Part shown: positions 26,247-36,266 of the stretch, piece after piece
Layout: each line of letters begins with the position of its first letter
Position numbering within the stretch: position 1 is the stretch's first letter
Assembly (NCBI RefSeq): GCF_050306235.1
Contig: NZ_JBLWFH010000008.1
Location: 62,001-126,000, forward strand
Source of the DNA: Glaciecola sp947496235
GTDB taxonomy: Bacteria > Pseudomonadota > Gammaproteobacteria > Enterobacterales > Alteromonadaceae
Length of the DNA stretch: 64,000 nucleotides
Reading direction: 5' to 3'
Made by a program: the position numbers and the translations under genes
The notes under the pieces: model-generated
Seen by the model: the letters and a program-made list of their open reading frames with translations, nothing else
Databases searched by the model: none
Told to the model about the DNA's origin: nothing

Positions 26247-27224
26247 TTAAGGGAGTTCTTGGCCGCGTCTGGTTTCGTATAATTTGAACCATTCTTCGCG
26301 TTCCAGAGTGATTTTGGTAGATTGCGCTATTTCGATAATGCGCTCAGGTTTTAACGTACCTACAACAGGTTGAATATTCGCGGGATGGCGCATTAACCAA
26401 GCCAATACTATGGCGTTAGGTGTGACCTGATATTTTTCTGCTAATTCAGCCACTAATTTGCTAGTAGCCGCAATGTTCGCATCGTCATGATGAATATCAT
26501 TAAATTGACCTTGCGCCATAGAGCCCCAAGATTGCAACTGAATGTTCTGCTGCGCACAAAACTCCAAGGTACCTCGTGGAAAACCCTGAGAACAGTTTTC
26601 TTGCATATTTACTGTAATGCCATCTTCGATAAAATCAGCTTTTAATAAGCTCATTTCTAACTGATTGGCAATGATAGGCATAGTGACATTGCTTTGAATG
26701 TATGCGAGTTGGCCAGCATGCATATTGGAAACCGCTAAATAGCCAAATTTGTCATCGTCGTATGCTTTATTAAGAGTGTCTGCGAGTTCTTTTACATCCA
26801 TAAGTGGATCTGGGCGATGCAAAAATAGCACATCAAGTTTCGCCATTCCCAAACGAGATAAAATATCGTCCAATGCTTTGGATACCCATTGTGCAGAAAA
26901 GTCATATTGTTTAACTGGATGTACTGGCGTTAGTTTGAGACCTAATTTACTTTGTATAACCAACTCATCTAGCAAATCGGGAGACTTTTTTAATACTCTA
27001 CCGACAACTTCTTCCGCTTTTCCAAATGTATAAATATCCGCTAAATCTAAAATATTGATTCCATTCTCTAAACAGGTTTCGAGTAACTGCTGAGTGAGTT
27101 TCTCATCATCCTTAGTTATAGGGTTGCTTTTCCAACCACCACCAAGGTTCATACCTCCATAAATCAATTGAGAGGCATTTGATATGTATTGAGAAATAGG
27201 CAATTTGCGTTGAGTTGACGACAT
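26247..27224 (-). CDS. Aldo/keto reductase (YdhF-like)
   Basis: A 325-residue NADPH-dependent aldo/keto reductase. Visible elements are YGGMNLGGGW, NILDLADIYTFGKAEEVVGR with the catalytic Asp and Tyr, VIQSKLG with the Lys, DVLFLHRPD with the His, and the C-terminal PVVGTLKPERI cofactor loop. It is close in layout to E. coli YdhF. The ATG at 27224 is preferred because TTTGGAG lies six bases upstream. The gene is divergent from the GH3 gene and follows the same direction as the GH13 gene, from which it is 38 bp away, so the two may be cotranscribed. Confidence 0.9.
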   Translation of the reverse strand: MSSTQRKLPISQYISNASQLIYGGMNLGGGWKSNPITKDDEKLTQQLLETCLENGINILDLADIYTFGKAEEVVGRVLKKSPDLLDELVIQSKLGLKLTPVHPVKQYDFSAQWVSKALDDILSRLGMAKLDVLFLHRPDPLMDVKELADTLNKAYDDDKFGYLAVSNMHAGQLAYIQSNVTMPIIANQLEMSLLKADFIEDGITVNMQENCSQGFPRGTLEFCAQQNIQLQSWGSMAQGQFNDIHHDDANIAATSKLVAELAEKYQVTPNAIVLAWLMRHPANIQPVVGTLKPERIIEIAQSTKITLEREEWFKLYETRRGQELP

Positions 27225-27533
27225 CTGAACTCCAAAGTTAATTAATTGTAAATATATCAAAGATGGCAATGGTAGACTCTTTGAATACGTATGCGAACAA
27301 TTTTTTTGGGTTTTATTCTCAAGTAACAGGTTTTATCCACAATTCAGTTTTGGCTTTAACTATAACCATATGTTGATTCGAACCAGTAAAAATAATCACT
27401 GAAAAAAAAGTGATATAGCCGTATGCTGTTTTTATTTAACTTTACAAAGGTAAAGAATAAATTATTCATATTAATAAGCTTTTAATTGATATAATATATT
27501 CCTTTTGAGTTAAAATAACCCCAGGATAACGAC
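27225..27533. other. Divergent promoter region between aldo/keto reductase and GH3 genes
   Basis: Just over 300 bp, AT-rich. It holds a TATAAT at 27490-27495, suitably placed for the GH3 gene although no good -35 is seen. A short hairpin, ATCACT...AGTGAT, lies at 27395-27414. No other feature is supported. Confidence 0.4.
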
Positions 27534-29375
27534 ATGCGAATAAAGGTTTTCTTCTTTGTCATCACAGTGCTAAGCATTCTAACGGGTTGTGTGACGCCTT
27601 ATAAACCAGATGAGACCTTAGAAAAAATGGTGGCACAAAAAATCATGATCGATGTGCGCTATTTCTGTAGTCAGCCTACCAATGCTTGTCGAGAATCAGT
27701 CACCGAGTTACCGCCAGAACTTGCAGATTTAATCGCTGAAACAGGCATTGGTGGCGTTATCTTGTTTGCAAATAATCTCGAAAATAATGCCCAGATCATC
27801 CAATTAAATCAGCAACTGCAAAGAGCGGCATTAGCAGGTGGTACTAGTGAGCTTTTTATCGCCGTCGATCAAGAAGGCGGTAGAGTTGATCGCTTACCTG
27901 AGGGAACTAAGTTTGCCGGTAGCATGGCCATTGGTGCCACCGAACGTGAATATGGTGACTATTTTGCGATAGAGACAGGTAAAATCATTGGCAAAGAATT
28001 ATCGATTTTAGGGTTTAACGTTAATTTTGCACCAACGGTAGATGTAAATGTGAACCCCGACAATCCAGTGATCAATGTACGCTCATTTGGTGAAAATCCA
28101 GAAGTAGTAGCTAAACTAGGTTCTGCCCAGTTGAATGCTATGCAGGCACAAGGCGTGATAGCCGCGTTGAAACACTTTCCCGGTCATGGTGATACCAACG
28201 TTGACAGTCACACAGGGTTACCAAGAGTTGAGCATAGCCGCGAACAAGTGGATGCCATAGACTTATTGCCTTTTAGATACGCTATCGAAAATGGTAATCC
28301 GGGTATGATAATGACCGCCCATATCCAATACCCAAATTTAGACAATGCAACTTTTACTGCCAAAGACGGTGAACAAACAATAGTGCCCGCCACCATGTCT
28401 AAGGTCATACTTACCGATGTGTTACGCGGTGAGTTGAATTATCAAGGTGTTGTAGTGACTGACGCGCTAAATATGGCCGGCATTGCTGATTATTACAAAC
28501 CAGTAGATGCAGTTATCAGAACCTTTGCGGCGGGAAGCGATATTGCCTTAATGCCGATGGCAATTCGTTCGCCTGAAGATATAGCAACCTTCAAAAACTT
28601 GATTAAAAAAGTAGCGCATGCAGTGCAATTAGGAAAGCTCGACTACGCACAGCTATTTGCTTCTGTGGAGCGAATCAAGCAACTTAAACAAGATTATCCG
28701 TTGACACCTGCGTCAGACCCAACTCATACGCATTTCGCAGAGTCTGTAGTGGGTTCAAAACAACATCAAGAACTGGCGCAACAATTAGCTGATGCTTCTG
28801 TTGTGTCAATTAAAGGCGCTTTACCTTTAGACATAACAAAGCAAAAAGTACGCCTTGTTATGCCAGATGCGCGAAAGTGTCTAGCCTTGTTATCAGCCTT
28901 GTATCAAAGCTTTCCGGAAGCGGATTTACATTGTGACAGTTTAGCGGGAAGTACAATTACTTCGCTTCCTATGCAAATACAAACGAGCGAAAATGAAGAC
29001 ATTGTTATTGCTGGATTGATTAGCCCTCGCCAAAGCATGGCTGAATTAGGTGGAATGGATGATCTTAGAAGCTGGAGAGATAGGCCAGATTCCGATTTAG
29101 CGAAAGCTAGATTGCTAACATTATTAAAAGACGCCAAACAAGCCGGCAAAACGACTGTCTTGTTATCACTTCGAACGCCCTATGACATTGGTGAATTTGA
29201 ACAATATGCTGATGTTATTTTGTCTAGTTTTTCTTACGGTGTGCAGGAAATTAAATATGTGGATAAACAGGGCAATTTAATCACTCAGGTTCAGGGGCCT
29301 ATATTCAAATCCATCGCAAAAGTTTTGGCTGGTCAATTAATCGCCACTGGCAATTTGCCTGTTTCTGCGAAATAA
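27534..29375 (+). CDS. GH3-family beta-N-acetylhexosaminidase-like lipoprotein
   Basis: A 613-residue GH3 protein with a lipoprotein signal (SILTGCVTP). The catalytic domain carries AVDQEGGRVDRLP, KHFPGHGDTNVDSHTGLP (the flexible His/Asp acid-base loop of NagZ-type enzymes) and VVTDALNMAGI with the nucleophile Asp. It is much longer than cytoplasmic NagZ (about 340 residues) and has a second, C-terminal alpha/beta domain (about 420-610). This matches the surface or periplasmic two-domain type. It probably removes GlcNAc residues from chitin or peptidoglycan fragments. It ends at a strong bidirectional hairpin. Confidence 0.9.
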   Translation: MRIKVFFFVITVLSILTGCVTPYKPDETLEKMVAQKIMIDVRYFCSQPTNACRESVTELPPELADLIAETGIGGVILFANNLENNAQIIQLNQQLQRAALAGGTSELFIAVDQEGGRVDRLPEGTKFAGSMAIGATEREYGDYFAIETGKIIGKELSILGFNVNFAPTVDVNVNPDNPVINVRSFGENPEVVAKLGSAQLNAMQAQGVIAALKHFPGHGDTNVDSHTGLPRVEHSREQVDAIDLLPFRYAIENGNPGMIMTAHIQYPNLDNATFTAKDGEQTIVPATMSKVILTDVLRGELNYQGVVVTDALNMAGIADYYKPVDAVIRTFAAGSDIALMPMAIRSPEDIATFKNLIKKVAHAVQLGKLDYAQLFASVERIKQLKQDYPLTPASDPTHTHFAESVVGSKQHQELAQQLADASVVSIKGALPLDITKQKVRLVMPDARKCLALLSALYQSFPEADLHCDSLAGSTITSLPMQIQTSENEDIVIAGLISPRQSMAELGGMDDLRSWRDRPDSDLAKARLLTLLKDAKQAGKTTVLLSLRTPYDIGEFEQYADVILSSFSYGVQEIKYVDKQGNLITQVQGPIFKSIAKVLAGQLIATGNLPVSAK

Positions 29376-29386
29376 GTATTAAACAC

Positions 29387-29428
29387 AAAAAGCAGGGTAG
29401 ATATACTCCGACATCTACTCTGCTTTTT
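29387..29428. terminator. Bidirectional Rho-independent terminator
   Basis: AAAAAGCAGGGTAGAT (29387-29402) pairs with ATCTACTCTGCTTTTT (29413-29428) with one G-T wobble and a 10-base loop. The A-tract and T-tract on both sides let it stop transcripts from the GH3 gene and from the converging DUF2855 gene. Confidence 0.9.
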
Positions 29429-29430
29429 GG

Positions 29431-30540
29431 CTATTCAAAACTCAGAACATTCAGTGCTTTGGTGTCTGCTTTCCCATTTAGCGTTGCTAGATAAAGTTGG
29501 ATAATATCCTCATTGCCAATAACATGTTTGACGAAGAACTGGTCTTTTATTTTAGTCGCAAAAGCTTGCCAAGCGTTGGAATATTTCTCTAAAAATGCTT
29601 GATGCCCCCATTCACTTTGTCGCAGTTTTACTCTGGCGGGGGCGAAAAATATTTCCGCATCATGTAATTTGGGGTTAGGTTTTTCAGACGCATTCCAATC
29701 GGTTGCGCCTATCAGTGTTACCTTGACTAAATTATTGCCAAGTAGTTGAGACAATTCAGAAATAAGACTGCCTTTGGCGGCAAAATCTAACAGCCAATAT
29801 TTTTGCTGTTTGTCTAAAAGCGTTAATTCTTCATAGCTGATGACTTGGTCATAACAGTCGGTAGCTGTTACTAAATCGACATTGGAAGCAGACGTTAAAC
29901 CTATCACTTTGTAATCTACGCCCCGAGCTGCTTTTTGGTCTTTTAGCAATTGAGCTGTACCTAAAGCCGTTTTACTTGATGCGCTGGATAAAATTAGCGA
30001 TTCACCTTTGGACAATTCAGCCACATAGTCATCTAGCACAAAAGAGGTCATATAAAGTGGGCGAAAACTCAATTGCCAAGCTTCACGATCCGCCACATAA
30101 CCGGGATCGGCAGAACATCTAATGTATTGATCATACACAGGACTGATACTTTTGCGTTTAGGGTGAATGTCAGAAAAGCCATGAGCTGCTTCTTTACCTA
30201 CTTGAATTACCCAATGGCTGGCCATTGGCAAATAACCGAACACTTTCTCACCCACTTTTACCTTTGGATGTTTGGAGGCTTTTACTTTTGCAAAACCCCA
30301 CACTGGGGTTATTCCAAAGCCTGGTTCTTCATTGGTATCAGTAGGAAAAAATCCCCAATAGCCCATTTTAAAGCCAAATGCAGCATAAGTAATATTGTTC
30401 GCGGAAAAACCAAAACTCTCCACTTCTAATAATACTTCGTCTGGTTGTAATTGCTCCATATCGAGTTCTATATTGACCACTTTGGTTTTGCTAAGATCTT
30501 TTTGATCAACCCAGATTTGTTGGCTGGAAATAGTTGTCAT
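29431..30540 (-). CDS. DUF2855-family protein (medium-chain-dehydrogenase-like)
   Basis: A 369-residue protein of the DUF2855 family. The N-terminal half has the shape of a quinone-oxidoreductase GroES-like domain (DEVLLEVESFGFSANNITYA, VGEKVFGYLPMASHW). The second half has a Rossmann-like region (LILSSASSKTALGTAQLLKD, VIGLTSASNVDLV). Catalytic zinc ligands are not apparent. The reaction is unknown. It is monocistronic, divergent from the lipocalin gene. Confidence 0.8.
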   Translation of the reverse strand: MTTISSQQIWVDQKDLSKTKVVNIELDMEQLQPDEVLLEVESFGFSANNITYAAFGFKMGYWGFFPTDTNEEPGFGITPVWGFAKVKASKHPKVKVGEKVFGYLPMASHWVIQVGKEAAHGFSDIHPKRKSISPVYDQYIRCSADPGYVADREAWQLSFRPLYMTSFVLDDYVAELSKGESLILSSASSKTALGTAQLLKDQKAARGVDYKVIGLTSASNVDLVTATDCYDQVISYEELTLLDKQQKYWLLDFAAKGSLISELSQLLGNNLVKVTLIGATDWNASEKPNPKLHDAEIFFAPARVKLRQSEWGHQAFLEKYSNAWQAFATKIKDQFFVKHVIGNEDIIQLYLATLNGKADTKALNVLSFE

Positions 30541-30762
30541 TTCGTTTGCTCACGTTTGAATCATTTACGCCAGATTGACGCAATAGCAAAGTTTTTGCGA
30601 CTTTAAATTGTAAATACATTGTTATAGAAAACATGTATTAGGCGGATAAGGATGCAAAATTTTTCATAGTATTCGCTTTTAATGACCCTTTTCAAAAAAA
30701 CAAATAATCTAAATGCATTTATTAGCTGTAACTACATCAGTAACAATAATAAGAGAACGAAT

Positions 30763-31296
30763 GTGCGAGAATTTATTAAGAAACTTTTTACTTTAATTCT
30801 TTTAGGTTGTGGGTTAACCGCTTGTACTTCAGTGGAAGTGCCTGATGGAATTAGCCCTGTATCAGACTTCGATCAACAACGTTATTTGGGCACCTGGTAT
30901 GAAATTGCACGCTTGGATCATTCCTTTGAGAAAGGGTTAAGTAAGGTTACTGCGCAATACAAAGTGCGCGAAGATGGTGGTATTTCGGTGATTAATCGAG
31001 GATTTGATGCTGATTCCGGTGAGTGGGATGAAGCAGAAGGAAAAGCCTATTTTGTTCAGGATCCTACCACCGCACATTTAAAAGTATCCTTTTTCGGGCC
31101 TTTCTACGCCAGCTATGTGGTTTTTGCTTTGGATAAGCAAGATTATCAGTGGGCACTGGTTTCAGGTCCAAATAGAGAATATTTTTGGATTTTATCAAGA
31201 ACACCGACTATCAATCAGCAGCAATTGAATAAACTGATTGAGCTGGCAGAACTCAAAGGATTCTCGGTAGATAAGTTGATTTTTGTCAATCATTAA
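30763..31296 (+). CDS. blc: Outer-membrane lipocalin (Blc)
   Basis: A 177-residue lipocalin, the length of E. coli Blc. A lipoprotein signal is seen (LFTLILLGCGLTAC). The lipocalin signature YLGTWYEIARLDHSFEKGL holds the conserved GxW, followed by YFWILSRTPTI. It binds lysophospholipids or fatty acids at the envelope. The start is a GTG at 30763: AAGAGA is six bases upstream and the signal peptide begins there, whereas the ATG at 30682 would add a non-secretory leader. Confidence 0.92.
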   Translation: MREFIKKLFTLILLGCGLTACTSVEVPDGISPVSDFDQQRYLGTWYEIARLDHSFEKGLSKVTAQYKVREDGGISVINRGFDADSGEWDEAEGKAYFVQDPTTAHLKVSFFGPFYASYVVFALDKQDYQWALVSGPNREYFWILSRTPTINQQQLNKLIELAELKGFSVDKLIFVNH

Positions 31297-31414
31297 TAAA
31301 AAAATATCAAATTGAAATAAATTTCTTTGCTTTCAGGTCTATATTTACACGCAAAATAGTGTAGTGTAAAAAACACTCACCGGACTAACAAGACAGTGCA
31401 AGCAAGGGCAATGA

Positions 31415-31918
31415 ATGACCGAGAGTTATAAACAAATTGTGCAACAAGCTATCGATTTACTCGATGGCATTGCAGTGAAGGATTACCAAAGCGCTATCCA
31501 ACCCCATTTTCCAAGTTCAATAGGTGCACATATGCGGCATATTATTGATCATTTTTTGGCATTGAAGGCAGGTTTTGTTAGTCGACATGTAGACTACAAC
31601 AAACGCCATCGCAAAAACCAAACAGAGCAGTTTCCACTAGCGGCAATAGAGTCGTTGGAGTCGGTTTTGCACTGGTTAGATAGCCTAACGGAACAAGACA
31701 GACAACAAGTTATTTCAGTGACTTGTGAAATTGACATATCCCATACTAAATCTGGTCACTGCCAATCGACCTTGGAGCGAGAGCTGATTTTCGTGACCAG
31801 TCACGCGATTCATCACTTTGCGTTAATTCGAATCATGTGTGAAATGTTACACAAAAAACTACCTGAGTTTTTTGGGTACGCACCAGCCACCATCACCCAT
31901 ATAAATCGCTCTGCTTAA
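31415..31918 (+). CDS. DinB-like four-helix metalloprotein
   Basis: A 167-residue protein of the DinB/YfiT fold. The metal-binding histidines are recognisable in IGAHMRHIIDHF and in the late SHAIHHFALI. Such proteins act as metal-dependent thiol transferases or are uncharacterised. No enzyme partner is adjacent. It is monocistronic and followed by a perfect hairpin. Confidence 0.8.
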   Translation: MTESYKQIVQQAIDLLDGIAVKDYQSAIQPHFPSSIGAHMRHIIDHFLALKAGFVSRHVDYNKRHRKNQTEQFPLAAIESLESVLHWLDSLTEQDRQQVISVTCEIDISHTKSGHCQSTLERELIFVTSHAIHHFALIRIMCEMLHKKLPEFFGYAPATITHINRSA

Positions 31919-31940
31919 TATTAAGTAAAGCCACTAATAG

Positions 31941-31964
31941 GTGAATGCCATCATTGGCATTCAC
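31941..31964. terminator. Hairpin between convergent DinB-like and acyltransferase genes
   Basis: GTGAATGCCA and TGGCATTCAC form a perfect 10-bp stem with a TCAT loop, followed by TCATTTAAT. The T-run is weak, but its position 23 bp after the stop and between convergent genes suits a terminator. Confidence 0.6.
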
Positions 31965-32052
31965 TCATTTAATCTCGATATCAAATTTCAAACAGTTCAA
32001 TCAAATTTGTCGTTTAAAAGCATCCTAGCCATATAACTTTGGCTTGCCTAAC

Positions 32053-33828
32053 TTATTGGTAGTCAACGTATGCTTGGTAGTTCTCTCCAAGATATAATTT
32101 CAACAGTTTTGTTGGCGCTTGCGCGAGATTAACACTCAGCAAAAGGCCAGGGGTGTGATTAAAGCTTTTATCAATTCCTAGTTCATGAAATTCTGCGCCC
32201 ATTTTTTGGTATTGCTTGACTAAAATAGGTACGTCTTTTCCGTCTAGTTCAATGCTTTTTAAAAAACAGGATAAGAGTTTGGATTTTTCCTGAGTACTGG
32301 TTTGCGTCATATTCATTTTTCTTAAATAAGCTGAAATTTCGCTATGTAACTCAAATGAAAAAGGGGTTCTTGCTTTCACGCCTTGCTCTTTGTCTTGGTT
32401 TATGAGTACAGATTCAATTAGCTTAACGCTTTTGGGATTGTATAACTTACTGATAGATACGGTGCCATAAAGGGTACGATATTGAGGGAATTTGCTGGCG
32501 AAAGCGCCTATGCCTCTCCATAACAAAAGTAACCCCTGAAAAGAACCCTGATATTCTGGAATCAAAAACGAACGTCCCATTTCTAGACAAGGCTGTTGGC
32601 GGTTGATGAATTGAGATGAGAAATCAAACATTTTGTGCAAATACAGACCTTCAAGCCCTTGTTGGGCTAGTAAGCGGTCGGTCTGCCCCATTCTATAAGC
32701 GCCAATGATTTGCTTTTGGGCAGAATCAAATATAAATAAATGGGTATAAGTAGCATCAAACTCATCTGTATCTATTGGCTCCCCACTTCCTTCATTGTGT
32801 TGCCTAAAAACCAGCTCTCTTAATCGGGCGATTTCCGTGACCACATTCGGCATTTGTGCTTGATAGCCATAATACACTTGATATGTCTTAAAAGAGACTA
32901 ACGCCTGTTCTTGAGGTAAGGCTTGAATTTCATTGACCAGAATATCCTTGTCTATTGGTGATAATAATGGCTTGTATGCTACTGCTTTATCTTCAGGCCA
33001 GTCGTAATGCCAGCTTGGATCATGGGCATAACTTAATGCACGACACAATGACGAATTATTCGCAATATTGGTATCCGGGAACAGATTTGCGGGCACTGGA
33101 TTGCCAGTAGCTATTTGCATTTTGAAGCCTCGTTTGTTGAGTAATTCGCGACCCAGTAAAAACATGCGTAATTTAAAATACACCCTTTCAATTTTATAAA
33201 ACAAAGAGGAATTTTTACCATCTACAAACACAGGCACAAATTGGCAATTGTCTCTACACGCAAGTTTGGCAACTACCTTATTCCAATCGTTTTCAACGAG
33301 TTGGTTATTTTCGCGGTTTAAATGAGAAACTCGACCAGCAGGAAACAATAGTAGTGCGTTTCCTTTATCAACATGAGATATGCATTGGCGTAAAGACGGC
33401 GCGTTTTGTGGATCATTTACACTTAATGGGTTGGTGAAAATAAAGTAGTCACTTAATTCTTTAAATATGCCTAATCCTCGATTGGCTAGCACTTTTAAAT
33501 CAGGTCTTACTTCACAAATTGCTCTTGCAAGCACTACGCCCTCAATACCTCCAAACGGATGATTGCTAGCGATAACTACCGGACCAGAAGCAGGAATGCG
33601 TTGTTGAAGCTGGGCAATCCCGCATAGTTCTAGCTCCAATACTTCAATTAATTTATCTGAAAACGCCTCTTTGCTTAATCCTTGCATTTGGTGTTGTTGG
33701 TACAAAAGATCCATTTGCCTAACACCCATGACTCTATCCATTAGCCACAAGCCAAACTTAGTTAAGGGAGTAGGGTGAGTCACCAAATTAGCAATACTAA
33801 TGCGATCTGCGGTTAATCTTTGTGGCAT
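32053..33828 (-). CDS. Two-domain acyltransferase, likely bifunctional ornithine-lipid synthase (OlsF-like)
   Basis: A 591-residue protein. Residues about 70-270 form a PlsC-like glycerol/lyso-lipid acyltransferase domain, with VIASNHPFGGIEGVVLARAI replacing the classic HX4D and LLLFPAGRVSHL. Residues about 330-530 form a GNAT-like N-acyltransferase of the OlsB/hemolysin type (TDEFDATYTHLFIFD, CLEMGRSFLIPEYQG, LYGTVSISKLYNP). This order matches OlsF, which makes ornithine lipids in one polypeptide by N-acylating ornithine and then O-acylating lyso-ornithine lipid. It has no signal peptide and is probably membrane-peripheral. The specificity is inferred; other fused acyltransferases share the layout. 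Confidence 0.7.
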   Translation of the reverse strand: MPQRLTADRISIANLVTHPTPLTKFGLWLMDRVMGVRQMDLLYQQHQMQGLSKEAFSDKLIEVLELELCGIAQLQQRIPASGPVVIASNHPFGGIEGVVLARAICEVRPDLKVLANRGLGIFKELSDYFIFTNPLSVNDPQNAPSLRQCISHVDKGNALLLFPAGRVSHLNRENNQLVENDWNKVVAKLACRDNCQFVPVFVDGKNSSLFYKIERVYFKLRMFLLGRELLNKRGFKMQIATGNPVPANLFPDTNIANNSSLCRALSYAHDPSWHYDWPEDKAVAYKPLLSPIDKDILVNEIQALPQEQALVSFKTYQVYYGYQAQMPNVVTEIARLRELVFRQHNEGSGEPIDTDEFDATYTHLFIFDSAQKQIIGAYRMGQTDRLLAQQGLEGLYLHKMFDFSSQFINRQQPCLEMGRSFLIPEYQGSFQGLLLLWRGIGAFASKFPQYRTLYGTVSISKLYNPKSVKLIESVLINQDKEQGVKARTPFSFELHSEISAYLRKMNMTQTSTQEKSKLLSCFLKSIELDGKDVPILVKQYQKMGAEFHELGIDKSFNHTPGLLLSVNLAQAPTKLLKLYLGENYQAYVDYQ

Positions 33829-33908
33829 TGTCCTTCAAATTCCTAGCCAATATTTCTCCCATTAGACCTCAATAAGGTTAAAAAACTTTCTTTTTTTACC
33901 TGTTAGTC

Positions 33909-35030
33909 TTATTTGTCTTCGGGATTTGCAATCTGGGTCGTCGATAATTCGATATCCGGTGCTTCGATAGTAGCATTCAACTGATTTAAAAGTTGATGCT
34001 CAACAAAGGCTTTTACCCCAGCAAAAAACTTATCAGATTCTCTATCCAAGGTTTCGGTGACTGCCTTTTTATTATTCTTATAGAGTTCTAATCTCGCCTG
34101 ATATTCTTCAAGCAACTTAGCGGTATTTTGTTTGTCATTTTGCTCAGCAATTGTGTTTAAAAGGGCAATCGCTTGCTGTTGATATTCTACCGCTTGTTGA
34201 AATTCTTGATTGGCAGCATAGGTCGCCGCCAAGGTATCAACATAGATATGGTTTTCATGAAACTGCTCATTTTCTACTACGCTTTGGGCTAGAGAAATTG
34301 CAGTTTCGGGGGAGGTCATAGGATTTTCTTCCAATGTCGCCAAAAACCAAGCAACATTATTGGTCGTAATGGGGTAATCATAATCCGCATGCTTTAATAA
34401 CACCTGTTTGGCTTTTTGAAAATTCTTTTCAACACCAAAGCCGTTGGCGTAAATAGTGGCCATTTGATAGGCGTCGAAAACAGTCGGATCTTGTTGGTGG
34501 GCGCGCTCCAATAACCAAATGGGGTCCGAGGTTCTTACTAATGAGTTTTGTCCCAACTTATACAATATGCCTAAATACGCAGAAGCAGGAGCAAAATTAA
34601 TATTGGCCAATTTTTTAATGCCTTTTTCACCCACTACCTTGTCTTCGTCGGTATCACCGAAAACAAATAGCATAATATAGCTGACTAACTCAGCGTTGCG
34701 ATTATGCCGGGATAGCAAGGATACCCATTTGAACGCGGCTTTGACATCTTGGTACTCGCCAGGCTGCACAAACGCCCAAGCGACTTTCATTTGAGCTTTG
34801 CGCCAACCCTCGTTCGCCATTTCTAAACAGGTATTGAAATCATCGGTAAGCTCCGCTGTGCTAACTTGATTACAGGCCAATAACCGGTCGTCAAAAGGCA
34901 CTGAATTGGTAGCTACAGGCGGGGGATCATTGGACGTTATCTTATAAACCACTAGTAATAAAACGACCAATACTGTTATCCATACAATACGAGAAATCCA
35001 GTTAGATTTTGTTTGAGTTGCCGATGTCAC
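33909..35030 (-). CDS. Membrane-anchored TPR/Sel1-like repeat protein
   Basis: A 373-residue protein with one N-terminal membrane helix (IVWITVLVVLLLVVYKI) and a periplasmic helical region. Repeats of Sel1/TPR type are suggested by GWRKAQMKVAWAFVQPG, AYQMATIYANGFGVEKNFQKA and TLAATYAANQEFQQAVEYQQQA. The function is unknown. The start is a GTG at 35030, supported by AAAGGAAG nine bases upstream. It lies 80 bp upstream of the OlsF-like gene on the same strand and is divergent from pyrC. Confidence 0.7.
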   Translation of the reverse strand: MTSATQTKSNWISRIVWITVLVVLLLVVYKITSNDPPPVATNSVPFDDRLLACNQVSTAELTDDFNTCLEMANEGWRKAQMKVAWAFVQPGEYQDVKAAFKWVSLLSRHNRNAELVSYIMLFVFGDTDEDKVVGEKGIKKLANINFAPASAYLGILYKLGQNSLVRTSDPIWLLERAHQQDPTVFDAYQMATIYANGFGVEKNFQKAKQVLLKHADYDYPITTNNVAWFLATLEENPMTSPETAISLAQSVVENEQFHENHIYVDTLAATYAANQEFQQAVEYQQQAIALLNTIAEQNDKQNTAKLLEEYQARLELYKNNKKAVTETLDRESDKFFAGVKAFVEHQLLNQLNATIEAPDIELSTTQIANPEDK

Positions 35031-35225
35031 CTGATAAAACTTCCTTTGGAAAAATGGGTAAAGCTTAGATTGATAATATTAAAGCTGTTTTGGATACTTA
35101 TTTTGCATAATAGCACCATATTTCAAACTCACTAAATATACAAAGGGTAAAATTCACTGAAACAGATGAGAATCAGTCCAACTTAATGCATAATTAGCCC
35201 ATTATTCAATAAATGACGCTGCTAC

Positions 35226-36266
35226 ATGACCCAAACGCTTACCATAAAAACGCCGGATGATTGGCATTTACATTTTCGTGATAATCAAATGTTGTTGGAA
35301 ACCGTTCCTGCTACAGCACGCTGCTTTAAACGCGCTATTGCCATGCCGAATTTGGTTCCTCCTGTTACTACTACGCAAATGGCGTTGGAATATAAACAAC
35401 GAATACTATCAGCGGTTCCTCAAAACAATGATTTTGAGCCTTTAGTCACTCTTTATTTGACCAACGACACAACGCCTGAAGAAATAACTAAAGCAAAAGC
35501 AGCAGGTATAGTCGCAAGTAAATTATATCCAGCGGGGGCAACCACTAATTCAGATGCTGCTGTGAGGGGAATTAAAAGCTTGTATCCTGTATTTGAAAAG
35601 ATGCAAGAAGTCGGCATGTTGTTATTGGTCCATGGCGAAGTGACAGAATCTGAAATCGATATTTTTGATCGAGAGAAAGCATTTATTGATGCATATTTGC
35701 AAGATATAATTTCACATTTTCCTGATTTGAAAGTGGTATTTGAACACATCACAACAAAGGATGCAGCGGATTTTGTACTATCAACCAAACAAAATCTAGC
35801 GGCTACTATTACACCACAGCACCTTTTGCTCAACCGCAACGACTTGTTGGTTGGAGGCATAAGACCACACAATTATTGCTTGCCTGTGCTAAAGCGTAAT
35901 ATTCATCAACAAGCCCTTCGTCAGGTTGTAGCGTCTGGATCGGATAAGTTCTTTCTTGGCACCGATAGTGCTCCTCACGAAAAACATAAAAAAGAATCTG
36001 CTTGCGGCTGTGCGGGCTGCTATTCTGCTTGGAGTGCCATTGAATTATACGCCCAAGTTTTTGATGACCTAGACGCTTTAGATAAGTTAGAAGGTTTTGC
36101 CAGTTTACACGGCCCCAAATTTTACGGTTTGCCAGAAAATACTGGCAGTATCACTTTGGTTAAGCAAGAGTGGCAGGTTCCGTCTAATGTTACTTTGACA
36201 ACAGGGGATGACATAGTACCGTTTTTTGGCGGCGAAAAATTAAAATGGAAGTTACAGTCTGTATGA
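35226..36266 (+). CDS. pyrC: Dihydroorotase
   Basis: A 346-residue class II dihydroorotase that cyclises carbamoyl aspartate to dihydroorotate in pyrimidine synthesis. Zinc ligands are visible: DDWHLHFRD (HxH), a lysine in KLYPAG to be carboxylated, LLVHGEVTES, VVFEHITTKDA and FLGTDSAPHEKHKK with the catalytic Asp. The ATG at 35226 begins MTQTLTIKTPDDWHLHFRD; no strong ribosome site is visible. Its stop overlaps the dbpA start by four bases, an unusual pairing. Confidence 0.96.
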   Translation: MTQTLTIKTPDDWHLHFRDNQMLLETVPATARCFKRAIAMPNLVPPVTTTQMALEYKQRILSAVPQNNDFEPLVTLYLTNDTTPEEITKAKAAGIVASKLYPAGATTNSDAAVRGIKSLYPVFEKMQEVGMLLLVHGEVTESEIDIFDREKAFIDAYLQDIISHFPDLKVVFEHITTKDAADFVLSTKQNLAATITPQHLLLNRNDLLVGGIRPHNYCLPVLKRNIHQQALRQVVASGSDKFFLGTDSAPHEKHKKESACGCAGCYSAWSAIELYAQVFDDLDALDKLEGFASLHGPKFYGLPENTGSITLVKQEWQVPSNVTLTTGDDIVPFFGGEKLKWKLQSV

